35,871 nucleotides of DNA from Candidatus Hydrogenedentota bacterium (lineage in GTDB: Bacteria; Hydrogenedentota; Hydrogenedentia; Hydrogenedentales; SLHB01), in contig JADLCA010000436.1 of the NCBI GenBank assembly GCA_020847495.1, positions 1-35,871 of the forward strand, given 5' to 3'. Position numbers and translations under genes: made by a program. This document shows, one piece after another, positions 1 through 9,207 of this stretch. Under the pieces are notes generated by a model that searched no databases, was not told the origin of the DNA, and saw only the letters and a list, made by a program, of their open reading frames with translations. Numbering within the stretch: the stretch's first letter is position 1; each line of letters begins with the position of its first letter.

Positions 1-1
1 C

Positions 2-901
2 GAAGGCAAACTGGGCGGCGTACTCATCGAGAGCAGCAACGTCGTGTTGTGCGGCCTCGGCACGGCCACCAAGCTGGTGCAGGCACCCCAGCAAGAGACG
101 AATGTCATTCGCATCATTGGCTCCGGCGTGGGGCACGAAACCGTCCGTGATCTCTACGTGGACGCCAACCGCGACCAGAATCCGGTGGGCGAAGGCGACC
201 CCAACGTCTCCCACGCGCGCTTCGAGTTCTGCGGCATCAAGGCATACTGCCAGGAACCGGGCGGGCCCGGCGCGGAGCCGAATCACGACATCACGATCGA
301 GAACTGTTACGTGATGAACAGCCGCCGGCTGGGAATCATGTTGGAGGGGTCCAACATGCGTGTTCTCAACAACGTGCTCGGCAACGCCATGTCCGATTCG
401 GTCGAAATCCTGACCGGTCCCGGCGAGATTCGCGGCAACTATGCCGAGATCACGGGCCGCACGCACGTGGCCTTCGGTTCCGACCGGGGCAACTCGATTA
501 TCATGGCCAACAACATCGTGCACGTGAAAGAGGGCGGCGACATCGACATCGGATTCCGCTCCTGGGCGGACTCGCAGCGCCACATCATCAGCGGAAACGT
601 GTTGGTGGTCGAGCCTGGGGGGAAGTGCGGCATCGCGATTGATGCGCGGGGATTCGGCGCTATCATCACAGGCAATCACGCGCAGACGGTGGATAAGGGA
701 AACCGCCTGCGTGTAAATGTGGGTGCAGGCAACAGCATCGTATCGCAGAATGTCTTTGAGAACGTGGCCGTTGAAGTCAATGACCAGACCGGCACGAACA
801 AGCCGATCCTGATTGCTGATAACATCCTCGAGAATTCCGAGGTCATCATTACGAAGGGCAACGTCAACCCGGGAACCAAACCGGAAGGGGAGCGACCGTA
901 G
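2..901 (+). CDS. Right-handed beta-helix protein (pectate-lyase-like fold), 5' end outside the window
   Basis: The reading frame is open from base 2, so the gene starts upstream of the window and the GTG at 44 is probably internal. About 299 residues are visible. They consist of short irregular repeats rich in N, G, I and V (for example ITIENCYVMNSRRLGIMLEG, MRVLNNVLGNAM, SIIMANNIVHV), the pattern of parallel beta-helix coils found in pectate lyases, epimerases and tail-spike-like proteins. No catalytic residues can be assigned with confidence. The stop (TAG, 899-901) is followed at once by the ATG of the next gene, so the two are probably co-transcribed and translationally coupled. I infer a secreted carbohydrate-binding or carbohydrate-cleaving role; the N-terminal signal would lie outside the window. 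Confidence 0.75.
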   Translation, partial: EGKLGGVLIESSNVVLCGLGTATKLVQAPQQETNVIRIIGSGVGHETVRDLYVDANRDQNPVGEGDPNVSHARFEFCGIKAYCQEPGGPGAEPNHDITIENCYVMNSRRLGIMLEGSNMRVLNNVLGNAMSDSVEILTGPGEIRGNYAEITGRTHVAFGSDRGNSIIMANNIVHVKEGGDIDIGFRSWADSQRHIISGNVLVVEPGGKCGIAIDARGFGAIITGNHAQTVDKGNRLRVNVGAGNSIVSQNVFENVAVEVNDQTGTNKPILIADNILENSEVIITKGNVNPGTKPEGERP

Positions 902-3724
902 ATGCATCCGAACTACATGCGCATAGTGATCCTGGGCCTCGCACTGGCGGCCTTTTCATTCGGCGGATTCGGCGATGCCTCCGCGCAGACGGTGTTCGAA
1001 CGCGTGTTCGGCATTTCCAAGACGCTCGACGCAGATATGGTGGCGAAGGTGAAAGCCCTTCCGGCGGGCGAACGCCTGCCTGTGGACCGCGATGGCGACG
1101 GGACGCCCGACGAGCTCTGGTATCTCGATACCACCAAACGGCACACCAAACAGCCGCTGCTGGTGCGTGCTGTTGACGAGGACAAGGACCTCGCCGAAAC
1201 CGGCCGCCCCGACCTCGACAGCGACGCGTACTTCTACGACTGGGGCGCCGACGGCGCCATCGACGTCGTCACCGACTACCAGGATAACGACGGCGACGAT
1301 GACGTGGACGAGATGGGCATCTTCTACGACAAGAGTTGGAAAGATGACAAGGACGACATCACGGTGTGGTGGGGCGTCGATGTGGGTGATGACAACCTGC
1401 TCTGGTACGACGTGGACGGCACGTACTACCAGGACTTGTGCCAGTACCGCACGCACTTCAGCGGCGACGAGATGTTCTACCAGTTCCGCCTTGCGGAAGG
1501 GTTTGATGCGTGGCTGAATGTATTTGAAGACCCCTTCGCGTTCTATGACGCCGATGGCGACACGTGCAGCGAGGTCGTGGTCCGCGTGTGCGCGCTGGGA
1601 CACGCCGTCGAGAACCTGCGCTACAGCATCGACGCGGATGGCGATGCCTTCGGCACACGCACGCATGACTATGAGTTCTCGGTGACCGCTCTCCCTGGCG
1701 ACTCCGCGATGAGCACGGAAGGGGTGGCGGTCGCGCCGATGCAGGTGCGCGGCATACCGACGCACCCGGTCTTGTCCTGGGCGGATACGCGCGCCTACGC
1801 GAAGACTGCGCCATGGGCAAAAGCCATGCTCACGTGGGATGAACTCAACGCGAACACGGAAGGCGAGGTGGATAAGGATTCGCATGAGCGGTGGGAAGGG
1901 CTCATTAACCGCGCCTCGCGGCGCGGCGATTTCCCGCAGGTTGGCGGACCTCCCACAAGCGCGTTCAACAAGCGGGTGGAGGTGAGCGAGCACCCGGCGA
2001 GCCCGTTGCGTCTCTATTTCGACACGGCCGATCAGCGGCTACATCTGCTGGGTGCGCGTTACGCGTACCTGGACGTCGACTACAACCTCGACGGCACCTT
2101 GGATGCCCGTTACGAGTACGAAGACACGGATGCGGATGGCGTGTTGGACCGGCGGCGGATCGATCTCGATGGCGATGGCACGGTCGAGTTCGACTGGGCC
2201 ATGAATGGCATCGGTCGAGAGATCGACCTTGAATACGAACCCGTGTCTGCTGTCTACACCCAAGTTCTATCCGAGGTCCTCGCGAACAGCCAGCGTTTCA
2301 TCGACACGGCGAAGGGTCTGCTCGAAGACTCCGCGGACCCGGTGGAGACTTTCTTTCTGAACGAACTTCCCGCGTGGCATGCAGAGCGCGAGCTGGGCCT
2401 TCGTATCCGCACAACACCCGGCGGCGCGCGCTACTACATGGACCTCGTGCGGGACCGGCTCTTTCATCGCCTATCAGAGAAATTTGGTGACAATCCAGCG
2501 TGGACGAAGGTGGAGCAGGCGTATTCGTCCGGCGATGTTACCGCCGCGGCGGATGCTCTCGCGAAGATGAAGCCTGGCGGCGAGACCCCGGTAGCAGCCG
2601 CTCCCTTCGGGTCCTTTACGAAACGAGTCGGCATCCGCGTGGACAACAGCGGCCATAAGCCACGTGAGCACTGGCCGGTTGTTTTGCCGGTCGCGGAAAT
2701 CAGGAAGATCGCGCCCGATTTCAATCCCAGGAACTGTGCCGTTACTTTGGACGAGCGCTGGCTGGATTGGTATGAACTCCCCCACCAGATCGACACGCTG
2801 GATGAAAATGTGGGAGAAGAACTTTCCTTTTCGGCGGACCTCGGCGCGAACGCCACCGAGGAGTTCTACATCGCCTACTCCCCCGAGGGAACGCGCGAGA
2901 CCTCCTTCCCGCGGCTGACCAGTGCCGTGCTTGACACGCCCGCGTATGTGGCGTGGGAGTCGGATGCGGGCGCATACCGTTTCTACACGGGGCAGTTCGA
3001 TTACTTCGGCAAGCAATCGGATCGCGGCCTTCCGCGCGCGGAGCGCTTGCTCTATCCGATCGTTGAAGTGAACTACCATGCGGAACAGGACTGGGGTATT
3101 GACGCGCTCCACGTGGACGAGACCTCCGGATTGGGCGGCCTTACGCTCCATTTGGGTGACGCGTCGTATCTTGTTCAAAGCCCCGCGGGCAAGGGCGATG
3201 TCGTGTTTAAGCACCGCGTGCTGTTCTCGGGGCCCGTGCGCTCGGCGGTCGAGATTACGGCAGAGAACGTCGTGCCCGGGAACGCGGCTGTTGGCGCGCG
3301 ATTCCTCTGCATCATCTACGCAGGACGCAGGGAGAGCGAGATCCGCGCCCAGATCACCGGCGTGAACGAACCGGTAGATATTTCCGCCGGCCTTCTTAAA
3401 CTCGTGAGCGAAACGTCGTTCTCGGACGCTGGAACCGGGGTTCTTGGCACGTGGGGTTTCCAGGAGGAAGGGATTGGCGAGATCGGCTTGTCTGTCATGG
3501 TTCCGCCTTCGGTCGCCAAGGAGGTCGTGGAACTGGATCACGAGCGCCGTATTCGGTGCAGCGCACAGGACGCGTCCCTGCGTTACTGGATCCTGGGCGA
3601 CTGGCGGCGCGGCATGCAGTATCCCGTGGCGCCGACGGTGGATAATTGGCGGAGGGAGACGAATGAACTGGCGCGGCAGCTTACGCAAGCGCCCGCTGTT
3701 ACACCTGTCCCGACAGATTCGTGA
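902..3724 (+). CDS. Secreted DUF4861-like protein with acidic calcium-binding-type loops
   Basis: The 940-residue protein starts at the ATG right after the upstream stop; a GGGGAG Shine-Dalgarno lies inside the previous gene. Residues 1-29 look like a signal peptide ending ASA-Q. Residues about 60-430 hold at least six D-x-D-x-D-G-type loops (DRDGDGTPD at 62, DNDGDDDVD near 128, DADGD at 216 and 244, DTDADG near 408, DLDGDG at 421), resembling EF-hand, dockerin or thrombospondin-3 calcium sites. The C-terminal third (about 570-930) resembles DUF4861, with AWESD at 684-688, the YRFYTGQFDYFGK stretch and a YH-x4-WGIDALHV segment (about 725-738). DUF4861 proteins commonly occur near polysaccharide-degradation genes but have no firm activity. 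Together with the beta-helix neighbour this looks like a secreted polysaccharide-processing pair. The DUF4861 assignment is from memory of the motif. Confidence 0.7.
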   Translation: MHPNYMRIVILGLALAAFSFGGFGDASAQTVFERVFGISKTLDADMVAKVKALPAGERLPVDRDGDGTPDELWYLDTTKRHTKQPLLVRAVDEDKDLAETGRPDLDSDAYFYDWGADGAIDVVTDYQDNDGDDDVDEMGIFYDKSWKDDKDDITVWWGVDVGDDNLLWYDVDGTYYQDLCQYRTHFSGDEMFYQFRLAEGFDAWLNVFEDPFAFYDADGDTCSEVVVRVCALGHAVENLRYSIDADGDAFGTRTHDYEFSVTALPGDSAMSTEGVAVAPMQVRGIPTHPVLSWADTRAYAKTAPWAKAMLTWDELNANTEGEVDKDSHERWEGLINRASRRGDFPQVGGPPTSAFNKRVEVSEHPASPLRLYFDTADQRLHLLGARYAYLDVDYNLDGTLDARYEYEDTDADGVLDRRRIDLDGDGTVEFDWAMNGIGREIDLEYEPVSAVYTQVLSEVLANSQRFIDTAKGLLEDSADPVETFFLNELPAWHAERELGLRIRTTPGGARYYMDLVRDRLFHRLSEKFGDNPAWTKVEQAYSSGDVTAAADALAKMKPGGETPVAAAPFGSFTKRVGIRVDNSGHKPREHWPVVLPVAEIRKIAPDFNPRNCAVTLDERWLDWYELPHQIDTLDENVGEELSFSADLGANATEEFYIAYSPEGTRETSFPRLTSAVLDTPAYVAWESDAGAYRFYTGQFDYFGKQSDRGLPRAERLLYPIVEVNYHAEQDWGIDALHVDETSGLGGLTLHLGDASYLVQSPAGKGDVVFKHRVLFSGPVRSAVEITAENVVPGNAAVGARFLCIIYAGRRESEIRAQITGVNEPVDISAGLLKLVSETSFSDAGTGVLGTWGFQEEGIGEIGLSVMVPPSVAKEVVELDHERRIRCSAQDASLRYWILGDWRRGMQYPVAPTVDNWRRETNELARQLTQAPAVTPVPTDS

Positions 3725-3727
3725 GCC

Positions 3728-5041
3728 TCAACTGCGCGCGATCGCGGCCAGCGCGTCTTTTGCCGCGCTGAGAGTCTGGTCGATGTCCGCGGGCGTGTGT
3801 GCCGTGGACACGAACCAGATGCCCATGGACGTGATCTGCACGCCACGCTCCTGCAGGGCAAGCCACAGGGCGCGCCCGCGTGAGTAATCCGTCTGCCGCG
3901 CGCTGCGATAGTCCGTCACGGGCTGTGCATCGCGCGGCAAGAATGTCGCGCTGAACACGGTGCCCACGCCGCGCATGGCCAGTGGCGCGCCCGCGTCCAT
4001 GCTTAGCGTACGCAGACCATCCATGAGGCGATCGCCCATCGTGAGCGCATGCCCCAATGCGGCCCCGCGCCCCGCGGTCAAGGTTTCCAATGCGGCGACG
4101 GTGCCCGCCATCGCGAGCGGATTGGAGTTGTACGTGCCCGCGTGGACGGTCTTCAGCGCGCCGAACCGTTCCATGTACTCCGCTTTGCCCACGACCGCGC
4201 TCACGGGCATGCCCGCGCCCAGCGCCTTCGCGAAGATGGCCAAGTCCGGCGTGACGCCGAAATACTCCTGCGCGCCGCCCAAGGCCACGCGGAATCCCGT
4301 GATGACTTCATCAAAGATCAACAACGTGCCGTGCGCGTCACATAGAGTACGAAGCGTCTTCAGGAATTCCGGTTCTCCGGGAATCAGGCCCGCCGCTGAT
4401 GCAAAGGGATCGCAGATGACCGCAGCCAATTCCTTGCCGTGTTGTGCGAATAGACGTTCCGCCAGTTCGGCGTTGTTCCACGGCAGCACGAGCAGATTCG
4501 CACCGTCCTCCGGCTGTTGTCCCTCCGACGCGGGCCGCATCGTTGGCGCTTCGCGCGGACCCAACTCCGCCGTGGGCGACGCCTGGTTCCAGGCGATATT
4601 GTCCATCCATCCGTGGTAATGGCCTTCGAAACGCAGTATTTTGGGACGACCGGCGGCCGCGCGGGCCAGGCGCAGCGCGGCATGCACCGCTTCCGAGCCG
4701 GTCGTGCTGAAACGCACCATCTCCGCGCAGGGCACGTGGGCGCGCAGCAATTCCGCCGCGTACACCTCGTGTTCGGATTGCTGCCCGTAGACGAGGCCGC
4801 GCGCGGCCTGACGGCGGATGGCTTCGATGACGGGCGCGGGGGTGTGCCCAAGAATCATGGGTCCGTGGCCGAGCAGATAGTCGATATATTCGTTGCCGTC
4901 AGCATCCCACATCCGCGAGCCCTCGGCCCGCTCAAAGAACAGCGGCACGGGTTCGGAGATTGCGCGGATGTTGCTGTTGATGCCGCCGGGGATGACTTGG
5001 CGCGCGCGTTCATACCACGCTTTGGACATGTCGTACCGCAT
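3728..5041 (-). CDS. Class III PLP aminotransferase, glutamate-1-semialdehyde aminomutase-like
   Basis: 437 residues beginning MRYDMSKAWYERARQVIPGG. The open frame extends to 5134, but that would overrun the upstream gene by 82 bases; the ATG at 5041 has AGAGGA upstream and an 11-base gap. Class III fold signs are clear: STTGSEAVHAALRLAR (about 112-127), HYHGW (141-145), FDEV (243-246) and the PLP lysine K272 in IFAKALGAGMPVSAVVG. HAGTYNSNPLAMAG is the usual segment near the second substrate loop. It resembles HemL, but the setting (symporter and sugar-type dehydrogenase upstream, no tetrapyrrole genes) makes a role in amino-sugar or amino-polyol metabolism more likely than heme synthesis. 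That role is inference. It is last in a three-gene operon and converges on the DUF4861-like gene with a 3-base gap. Confidence 0.88.
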   Translation of the reverse strand: MRYDMSKAWYERARQVIPGGINSNIRAISEPVPLFFERAEGSRMWDADGNEYIDYLLGHGPMILGHTPAPVIEAIRRQAARGLVYGQQSEHEVYAAELLRAHVPCAEMVRFSTTGSEAVHAALRLARAAAGRPKILRFEGHYHGWMDNIAWNQASPTAELGPREAPTMRPASEGQQPEDGANLLVLPWNNAELAERLFAQHGKELAAVICDPFASAAGLIPGEPEFLKTLRTLCDAHGTLLIFDEVITGFRVALGGAQEYFGVTPDLAIFAKALGAGMPVSAVVGKAEYMERFGALKTVHAGTYNSNPLAMAGTVAALETLTAGRGAALGHALTMGDRLMDGLRTLSMDAGAPLAMRGVGTVFSATFLPRDAQPVTDYRSARQTDYSRGRALWLALQERGVQITSMGIWFVSTAHTPADIDQTLSAAKDALAAIARS

Positions 5042-5052
5042 GGATGTGTCCT

Positions 5053-6096
5053 CTACGCTGGAGCAACTTCCCGCCCCGTCCTGCTTGATTCGTAGGCCGC
5101 AAGCGCGGCCGCAACAGCCTGGCGTCCGTCCCACCCCGAGGCGGCAAGCGGCTTGCCATCATCAATCGCGTCGATCAGGTTCTGGATGTTGGCAGCATAC
5201 GACTTCAAACGCACGGGGTCGAGGAAACCCTTGCCGGCCCAATCGATCGGTTCCTGGGTGGCGGCGACTTCCCACGGTCCTCCATCAAAGGACACCCGCA
5301 TCTCGCCGTACCAATCCACGTCAACCAGACCGAGCTCGCACACGATCTGCGTGGCGCCGCCGGTCCGCGCAAACCCGGGCTTGACGAGTTCAAACGAACA
5401 GAAGATGGTGCAAACAGTGCCGTCGTCCATGGTCAAGGTCACGTCGCTGGTGCCGTCCACGGGATAGCGGCCATCGAGGCTCGACACTTTTGCAAAGACT
5501 GAACGGATTTCGCGTCCGGTGAGGTAGCGAGCCTGATCGATATTGTGAATGCCATGGCCCAGCAGAATACCGACATTGGCCGGGTCCAACTGCCACTTGG
5601 GTACGGCGCCTTCCATGCCATCCGGCACAAGCTGAAAGGAATGCATGTGGAGGATGCGTCCCAGCTTGTCGGAGTCCAGCAGTTTTTTTGTTTCGAGGGG
5701 GCAGGTCCGCAGACGCTGGCTGAACATGACCGAGCAATGGGCGCCGTGCAGTTTGCACGCGTCCAGGATGGCGTCGCATGCTTCGACGGTGCACGCCATG
5801 GGCTTTTCGATCATCACGTGCTTGCCGGCCTGGGCGGCCGCCAGTCCCTGCTCTCCATGACTGGCGTGCGGGGTCGCGATGCACACGAGGTCCACCTCGT
5901 CGCATGCGATCAGTTCTTCCGGTGAAGCAAAGGCACGAACACCATACTCTTGGGCGAGGCGCGGGGCGCGGCTTCCGCCCGCGATTCCGATGAGGCGCGC
6001 GCGCGGTATCAAGGAGGCCACGGTACGGGCGTACGTCTGCCCCATGAACCCCGCACCAAGGATGCCGACGCCCAATGAGCCGTTCCGGCTTGCCAT
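5053..6096 (-). CDS. Gfo/Idh/MocA family NAD(P)-dependent oxidoreductase (cytoplasmic)
   Basis: 347 residues from MASRNGSLGVGILG. A longer frame reaches 6168 but overlaps the symporter gene; the ATG at 6096 lies 5 bases after the symporter stop and has a GAAGGGA sequence upstream. The N-terminal Rossmann motif is GILGAGFMG (11-19). The family EKP motif is at 97-99, and GHGIHNIDQARYLTG holds the usual histidine and aspartate region of the substrate site. Gfo/Idh/MocA enzymes oxidise or reduce sugar or cyclitol hydroxyls with NAD(P). There is no export signal, so it acts in the cytoplasm, presumably on the compound brought in by the SSS symporter. The keto product could feed the aminotransferase next door, or the reverse could happen during breakdown of an amino sugar. 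Confidence 0.92.
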   Translation of the reverse strand: MASRNGSLGVGILGAGFMGQTYARTVASLIPRARLIGIAGGSRAPRLAQEYGVRAFASPEELIACDEVDLVCIATPHASHGEQGLAAAQAGKHVMIEKPMACTVEACDAILDACKLHGAHCSVMFSQRLRTCPLETKKLLDSDKLGRILHMHSFQLVPDGMEGAVPKWQLDPANVGILLGHGIHNIDQARYLTGREIRSVFAKVSSLDGRYPVDGTSDVTLTMDDGTVCTIFCSFELVKPGFARTGGATQIVCELGLVDVDWYGEMRVSFDGGPWEVAATQEPIDWAGKGFLDPVRLKSYAANIQNLIDAIDDGKPLAASGWDGRQAVAAALAAYESSRTGREVAPA

Positions 6097-6101
6097 CGTT
6101 T

Positions 6102-7850
6102 TCAATTCCCTTCTTCGTGCGCACTGGACGGGTGCAGGATGCGGCGTGCGCAAGCCGCGAGAACGCACCCGAAAAGCACAAGAAAAGCACCCACCATTAT
6201 CGAGAGCCGCGCTTCCTGGAATGGCACACTCGCGAGCACGGCCACCATCATGATTGCCCCGAGCGAGGCACTCGCCAATCCGATGATGCGCACGGCAACG
6301 GTCGCATCGCCGCCCTCGTCAAATGCTTCCTTCGCGGGGCGCTCCTTTCCGGTCAGACCTGACAGGAACTGCGTTATCTCTTCGATGCGCCGTGGGGAGT
6401 CGGGCGCGAGCATGCTCACCACGAGCAGGACGGCGGCCGTGGGCACGCCTGAAATCCATGTCAGCCATTGTACATCGCGCAGGAACTTGAGGCTCTCGCC
6501 GCCGGGGATGTTGTGATAGCTCAGCATGTATGCTGTCACCCCGCAGACCGTACCCGTCACAAACGCGGCTAAGGCTCCCCGGTTCGACGCGCTGCGCGTC
6601 AACAGGCCGGCCATCATCGGTATGGCTACCGGAGGCATCAGCACGCTGAATAGTTGCGCCATGTAATTGACAAGATCCTCCATGGTCTGGGCATTCGCAA
6701 GGTACAGCGCGATCCCGAGGGCCAAGGCGCCAATCAGGAGGGTGGCGTAGCGTCCGGTGAGGAGGAGGCCGCGCTCGCTCAGGTGGGGGGCAAACTGCCG
6801 CTTCACGATGTCGTTTGTGATCACGGAGGCGCCCGCGTTGTAGTCGCTGGAAAGCATGGACATGGTGGCCGAGAACATCGCGGCGATGATCACGCCGATC
6901 ATGCCCGCTGGCAGCAGCTCGCGGCAAAGCAAGGGGTAGACGTCATTCGGGTTCGCGATTCCCGGCATGAACACCTTGGCCGCCAGCGCGGGCAGAAACA
7001 GGAGTGGAGGGCCGAATAACATGAATGCGGCCACCAAGTATCCCACCTTGCGCGCGTCGCGATCGCTACTCACGGAATAGTACCGCTGCACGTAGGGCCA
7101 CTTGGTCGCGTAGGTAAGCAGTAGCAGCACGCCGAACGCAATCAGCCAGGGCCAGGTGTAGGTTCCGCCTACCGGGTGCGCGAATTCGGGGGGAAGGCTC
7201 TCCAACAGCGTGGTCAGGCCGCCCGCCCTGCCTACTGCGAGCGGAGCCAGCACCAGCACGGCAACCGCCACGATCACGAACTGGATGACGTCGGTGATCA
7301 TCACGGCCCATAAGCCGCCCAGGAAGGTGTAGGCCAGGATGATCGCGCCGCACACGACGATCGAAAGCGTGAGCCCGTGTTCGAATTGAATTCCAAGGCT
7401 GACGGTGACCATCTTGCCAATGACAAAGAGCTTCAGTCCGTCATCGATGATGATCAGGGGCAGGCCGATCCAACTAAAACCCTGCCGAAGGGAGGGTCCA
7501 AAGCGGGTCTCGATGTATTCGAGAGGACTGGTTGTCACGGCGCGCCGCCAGCGGGCCGCCAGGAAGTATGCGCTGAACAGGCATGCCGGCACCGAGAACC
7601 ACCAGATCGTGATTGCCACCATGCCGTATTGATAGGCCAATGCGGAGTACGCGATGAAGGTGAAAGCGCTGAAGGTCGTCATGTACAGCGAGATGCCCGA
7701 AACCCACCAGGGCACTTGGCGTCCGCCGCTGAAGAAATCCTTCAGATCCTTCATGCGGTTGGCATAGTAGAGGCCGATTGCCAGCATTACGCCGAAGAAT
7801 CCGGCCAGGATGACGAGATCGGCGACGGCAAGATCTGTGTTCAACGACAT
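6102..7850 (-). CDS. SSS-family sodium/solute symporter
   Basis: About 582 residues from MSLNTDLAVADL; an in-frame start 33 bases further upstream would add only a short hydrophilic stretch. Neither start has a strong Shine-Dalgarno. The chain has at least twelve hydrophobic segments and typical SSS sequence such as DFFSGGRQVPWWVSGISLYMTTFSAFTF near the N terminus (about 36-64) and FSATMSMLSSDYNAGASVITND in the middle, as in SGLT/PutP relatives. It should couple sodium (or proton) entry to uptake of a sugar, polyol or carboxylate. It is the first gene of a minus operon with the oxidoreductase (5-base gap) and aminotransferase, and diverges from a secreted hydrolase-sulfatase pair. The substrate is unknown; the context suggests a sugar derivative released outside the cytoplasm. 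Confidence 0.93.
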   Translation of the reverse strand: MSLNTDLAVADLVILAGFFGVMLAIGLYYANRMKDLKDFFSGGRQVPWWVSGISLYMTTFSAFTFIAYSALAYQYGMVAITIWWFSVPACLFSAYFLAARWRRAVTTSPLEYIETRFGPSLRQGFSWIGLPLIIIDDGLKLFVIGKMVTVSLGIQFEHGLTLSIVVCGAIILAYTFLGGLWAVMITDVIQFVIVAVAVLVLAPLAVGRAGGLTTLLESLPPEFAHPVGGTYTWPWLIAFGVLLLLTYATKWPYVQRYYSVSSDRDARKVGYLVAAFMLFGPPLLFLPALAAKVFMPGIANPNDVYPLLCRELLPAGMIGVIIAAMFSATMSMLSSDYNAGASVITNDIVKRQFAPHLSERGLLLTGRYATLLIGALALGIALYLANAQTMEDLVNYMAQLFSVLMPPVAIPMMAGLLTRSASNRGALAAFVTGTVCGVTAYMLSYHNIPGGESLKFLRDVQWLTWISGVPTAAVLLVVSMLAPDSPRRIEEITQFLSGLTGKERPAKEAFDEGGDATVAVRIIGLASASLGAIMMVAVLASVPFQEARLSIMVGAFLVLFGCVLAACARRILHPSSAHEEGN

Positions 7851-7989
7851 GGCATGACAATGTGTGCAGCGCCCGTTACGCACTGGAGTCGCCTCGCAAC
7901 GGCGGCGCGAATCCGGTATGCTGACGCCTTGGTTCCCACGGTACCCCTGGTTAACGGATCAGGTTTGCGCAACCATAGGACAAATCGCC
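7851..7989. promoter_or_regulatory. Divergent control region between symporter and hydrolase-sulfatase operons
   Basis: 139 bases separate two outward-facing operons whose products fit one pathway. Promoters for both must lie here or in the gene starts. I see no convincing -35/-10 pair and no clear operator palindrome, so only the region is marked. The AGGAC at about 7977-7981 is the likely ribosome binding site of the plus-strand gene. Confidence 0.4.
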
Positions 7990-9195
7990 ATGGCGAAACA
8001 ACTCTTCGTCGAAGGATGCCTCGCGGGTTGGGGGTTGCTGCCCTTTTTCGTGCTTTCCTGCGTGGGCGCGCAGAATGCTCTGGCTTGGGAAGGGTTCCGT
8101 TGGGACACCTGGAGAGAGATCACTGGCGTCACAGCGCCTGCATTGGACAGTCCTCAGGCTGGCCGCCTTGACCTCCTGCCCCTGTTGGACGCTGGCGTGC
8201 CCGGCGCGGACCCCATTACGACGAAGGAGGAGTGGGAAAAGAGGCGCGATGGCATCCGGTCAGTGCTCGCGGAATTGATCGGCACACCCACGAACCTGAG
8301 CGCGCCCGCAGCTTCGGCCGAAGTGCTCGGCGAGGAGGACTTGGGCACGTACACGCGCCGGCACCTGCGCATTGCCAGCGAGCCCGATGACACGATCCCC
8401 GCCTATCTCCTGATTCCGAAGAAGCCCGTTCAAACGCCTTGCCCCGCCATGATCGTCCTCCATCAGACCCAGGCGCCGGGGAAGGAAGAAGCCTGCGGCA
8501 TGACCGGTGACCCGAACATGGCTTTCGCGAAGGAGCTTGTCGAGCGCGGCTACATCTGCATCGCGCCCGATGCAATTGGTTTTGGCGAGCGCATCCCCAA
8601 GGGCGAGCAGCCCTACTATGGCGCGCACGACTTCTATCGAAAGCATCCCCAATGGTCCTTTTTCGGCAAGATGATCTGGGACGTCCATCGCGTCGTCGAC
8701 TACCTGGAAACCCTGCCCGAGGTGGATAAATCGCGCATCGGCTGCATCGGGCACTCCCACGGCGCGTACGGCACGATCATGGGCACGATCTTCGAACCGC
8801 GTATCCGTGTGGCGGTGGCGAGTTGCGGATTCAACACGCTGCGCACCGATCCCTCGCCGAATCGCTGGTGTCAGCTCACGGCGCTGCTTCCGCGGCTCGG
8901 CTTCTACGTCGATGACGTGAAGACTGCGCCTCTGGACTGGCACGAGATCGTGGCGTGCCTAGCGCCGAGATCCTATTTCAACTACGCCACGCTGTACGAC
9001 GACGTCTTTCCCAACACGGAGAATCTCGCGTCCATCTACACGCAGTTGACCTCGGTGTATGCGCTCTACGGAAGTTCGGATCACTTCGCAGGCGCGCTTG
9101 TCACGGGCAAGCATTCGTTCCCGCCGGATTCGCGACAGATGGTCTATCATTGGATTGATCGTCAATTCGATCTACCTGCAAGCAACCCCGAATAG
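7990..9195 (+). CDS. Secreted alpha/beta hydrolase (dienelactone hydrolase/esterase type)
   Basis: 401 residues from the ATG at 7990, chosen because AGGAC sits 8 bases upstream and a hydrophobic leader (about 1-32, ending ALA-W) follows; the frame is open from 7864 without such signals. The nucleophile elbow is GHSHG with Ser256, preceded by the strand RIGCI. VLHQTQAP (157-164) may supply the oxyanion hole. Asp338 and His375 (GKHSFP) are plausible remaining triad members. Related exported proteins include acetyl-xylan or glucuronoyl-type esterases and Abhydrolase_7-like proteins, so removal of an ester group from a carbohydrate outside the cytoplasm is a reasonable guess. The sulfatase follows after 12 bases, probably in the same transcript. 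The exact substrate cannot be read from sequence. Confidence 0.85.
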   Translation: MAKQLFVEGCLAGWGLLPFFVLSCVGAQNALAWEGFRWDTWREITGVTAPALDSPQAGRLDLLPLLDAGVPGADPITTKEEWEKRRDGIRSVLAELIGTPTNLSAPAASAEVLGEEDLGTYTRRHLRIASEPDDTIPAYLLIPKKPVQTPCPAMIVLHQTQAPGKEEACGMTGDPNMAFAKELVERGYICIAPDAIGFGERIPKGEQPYYGAHDFYRKHPQWSFFGKMIWDVHRVVDYLETLPEVDKSRIGCIGHSHGAYGTIMGTIFEPRIRVAVASCGFNTLRTDPSPNRWCQLTALLPRLGFYVDDVKTAPLDWHEIVACLAPRSYFNYATLYDDVFPNTENLASIYTQLTSVYALYGSSDHFAGALVTGKHSFPPDSRQMVYHWIDRQFDLPASNPE

Positions 9196-9207
9196 AGGGA
9201 GGAAGAA

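Noticed and set aside
2474-3688. 404-codon minus-strand frame opposite the DUF4861-like gene; also 956-1993
   Set aside because: Shadow frames arising from strong third-position G+C bias; no leader, motif or ribosome binding site.
3728-5041. Calling the class III aminotransferase hemL
   Set aside because: It resembles GSAM, but the neighbours are a symporter and a sugar-type dehydrogenase and no tetrapyrrole genes are present, so a symbol would be misleading.
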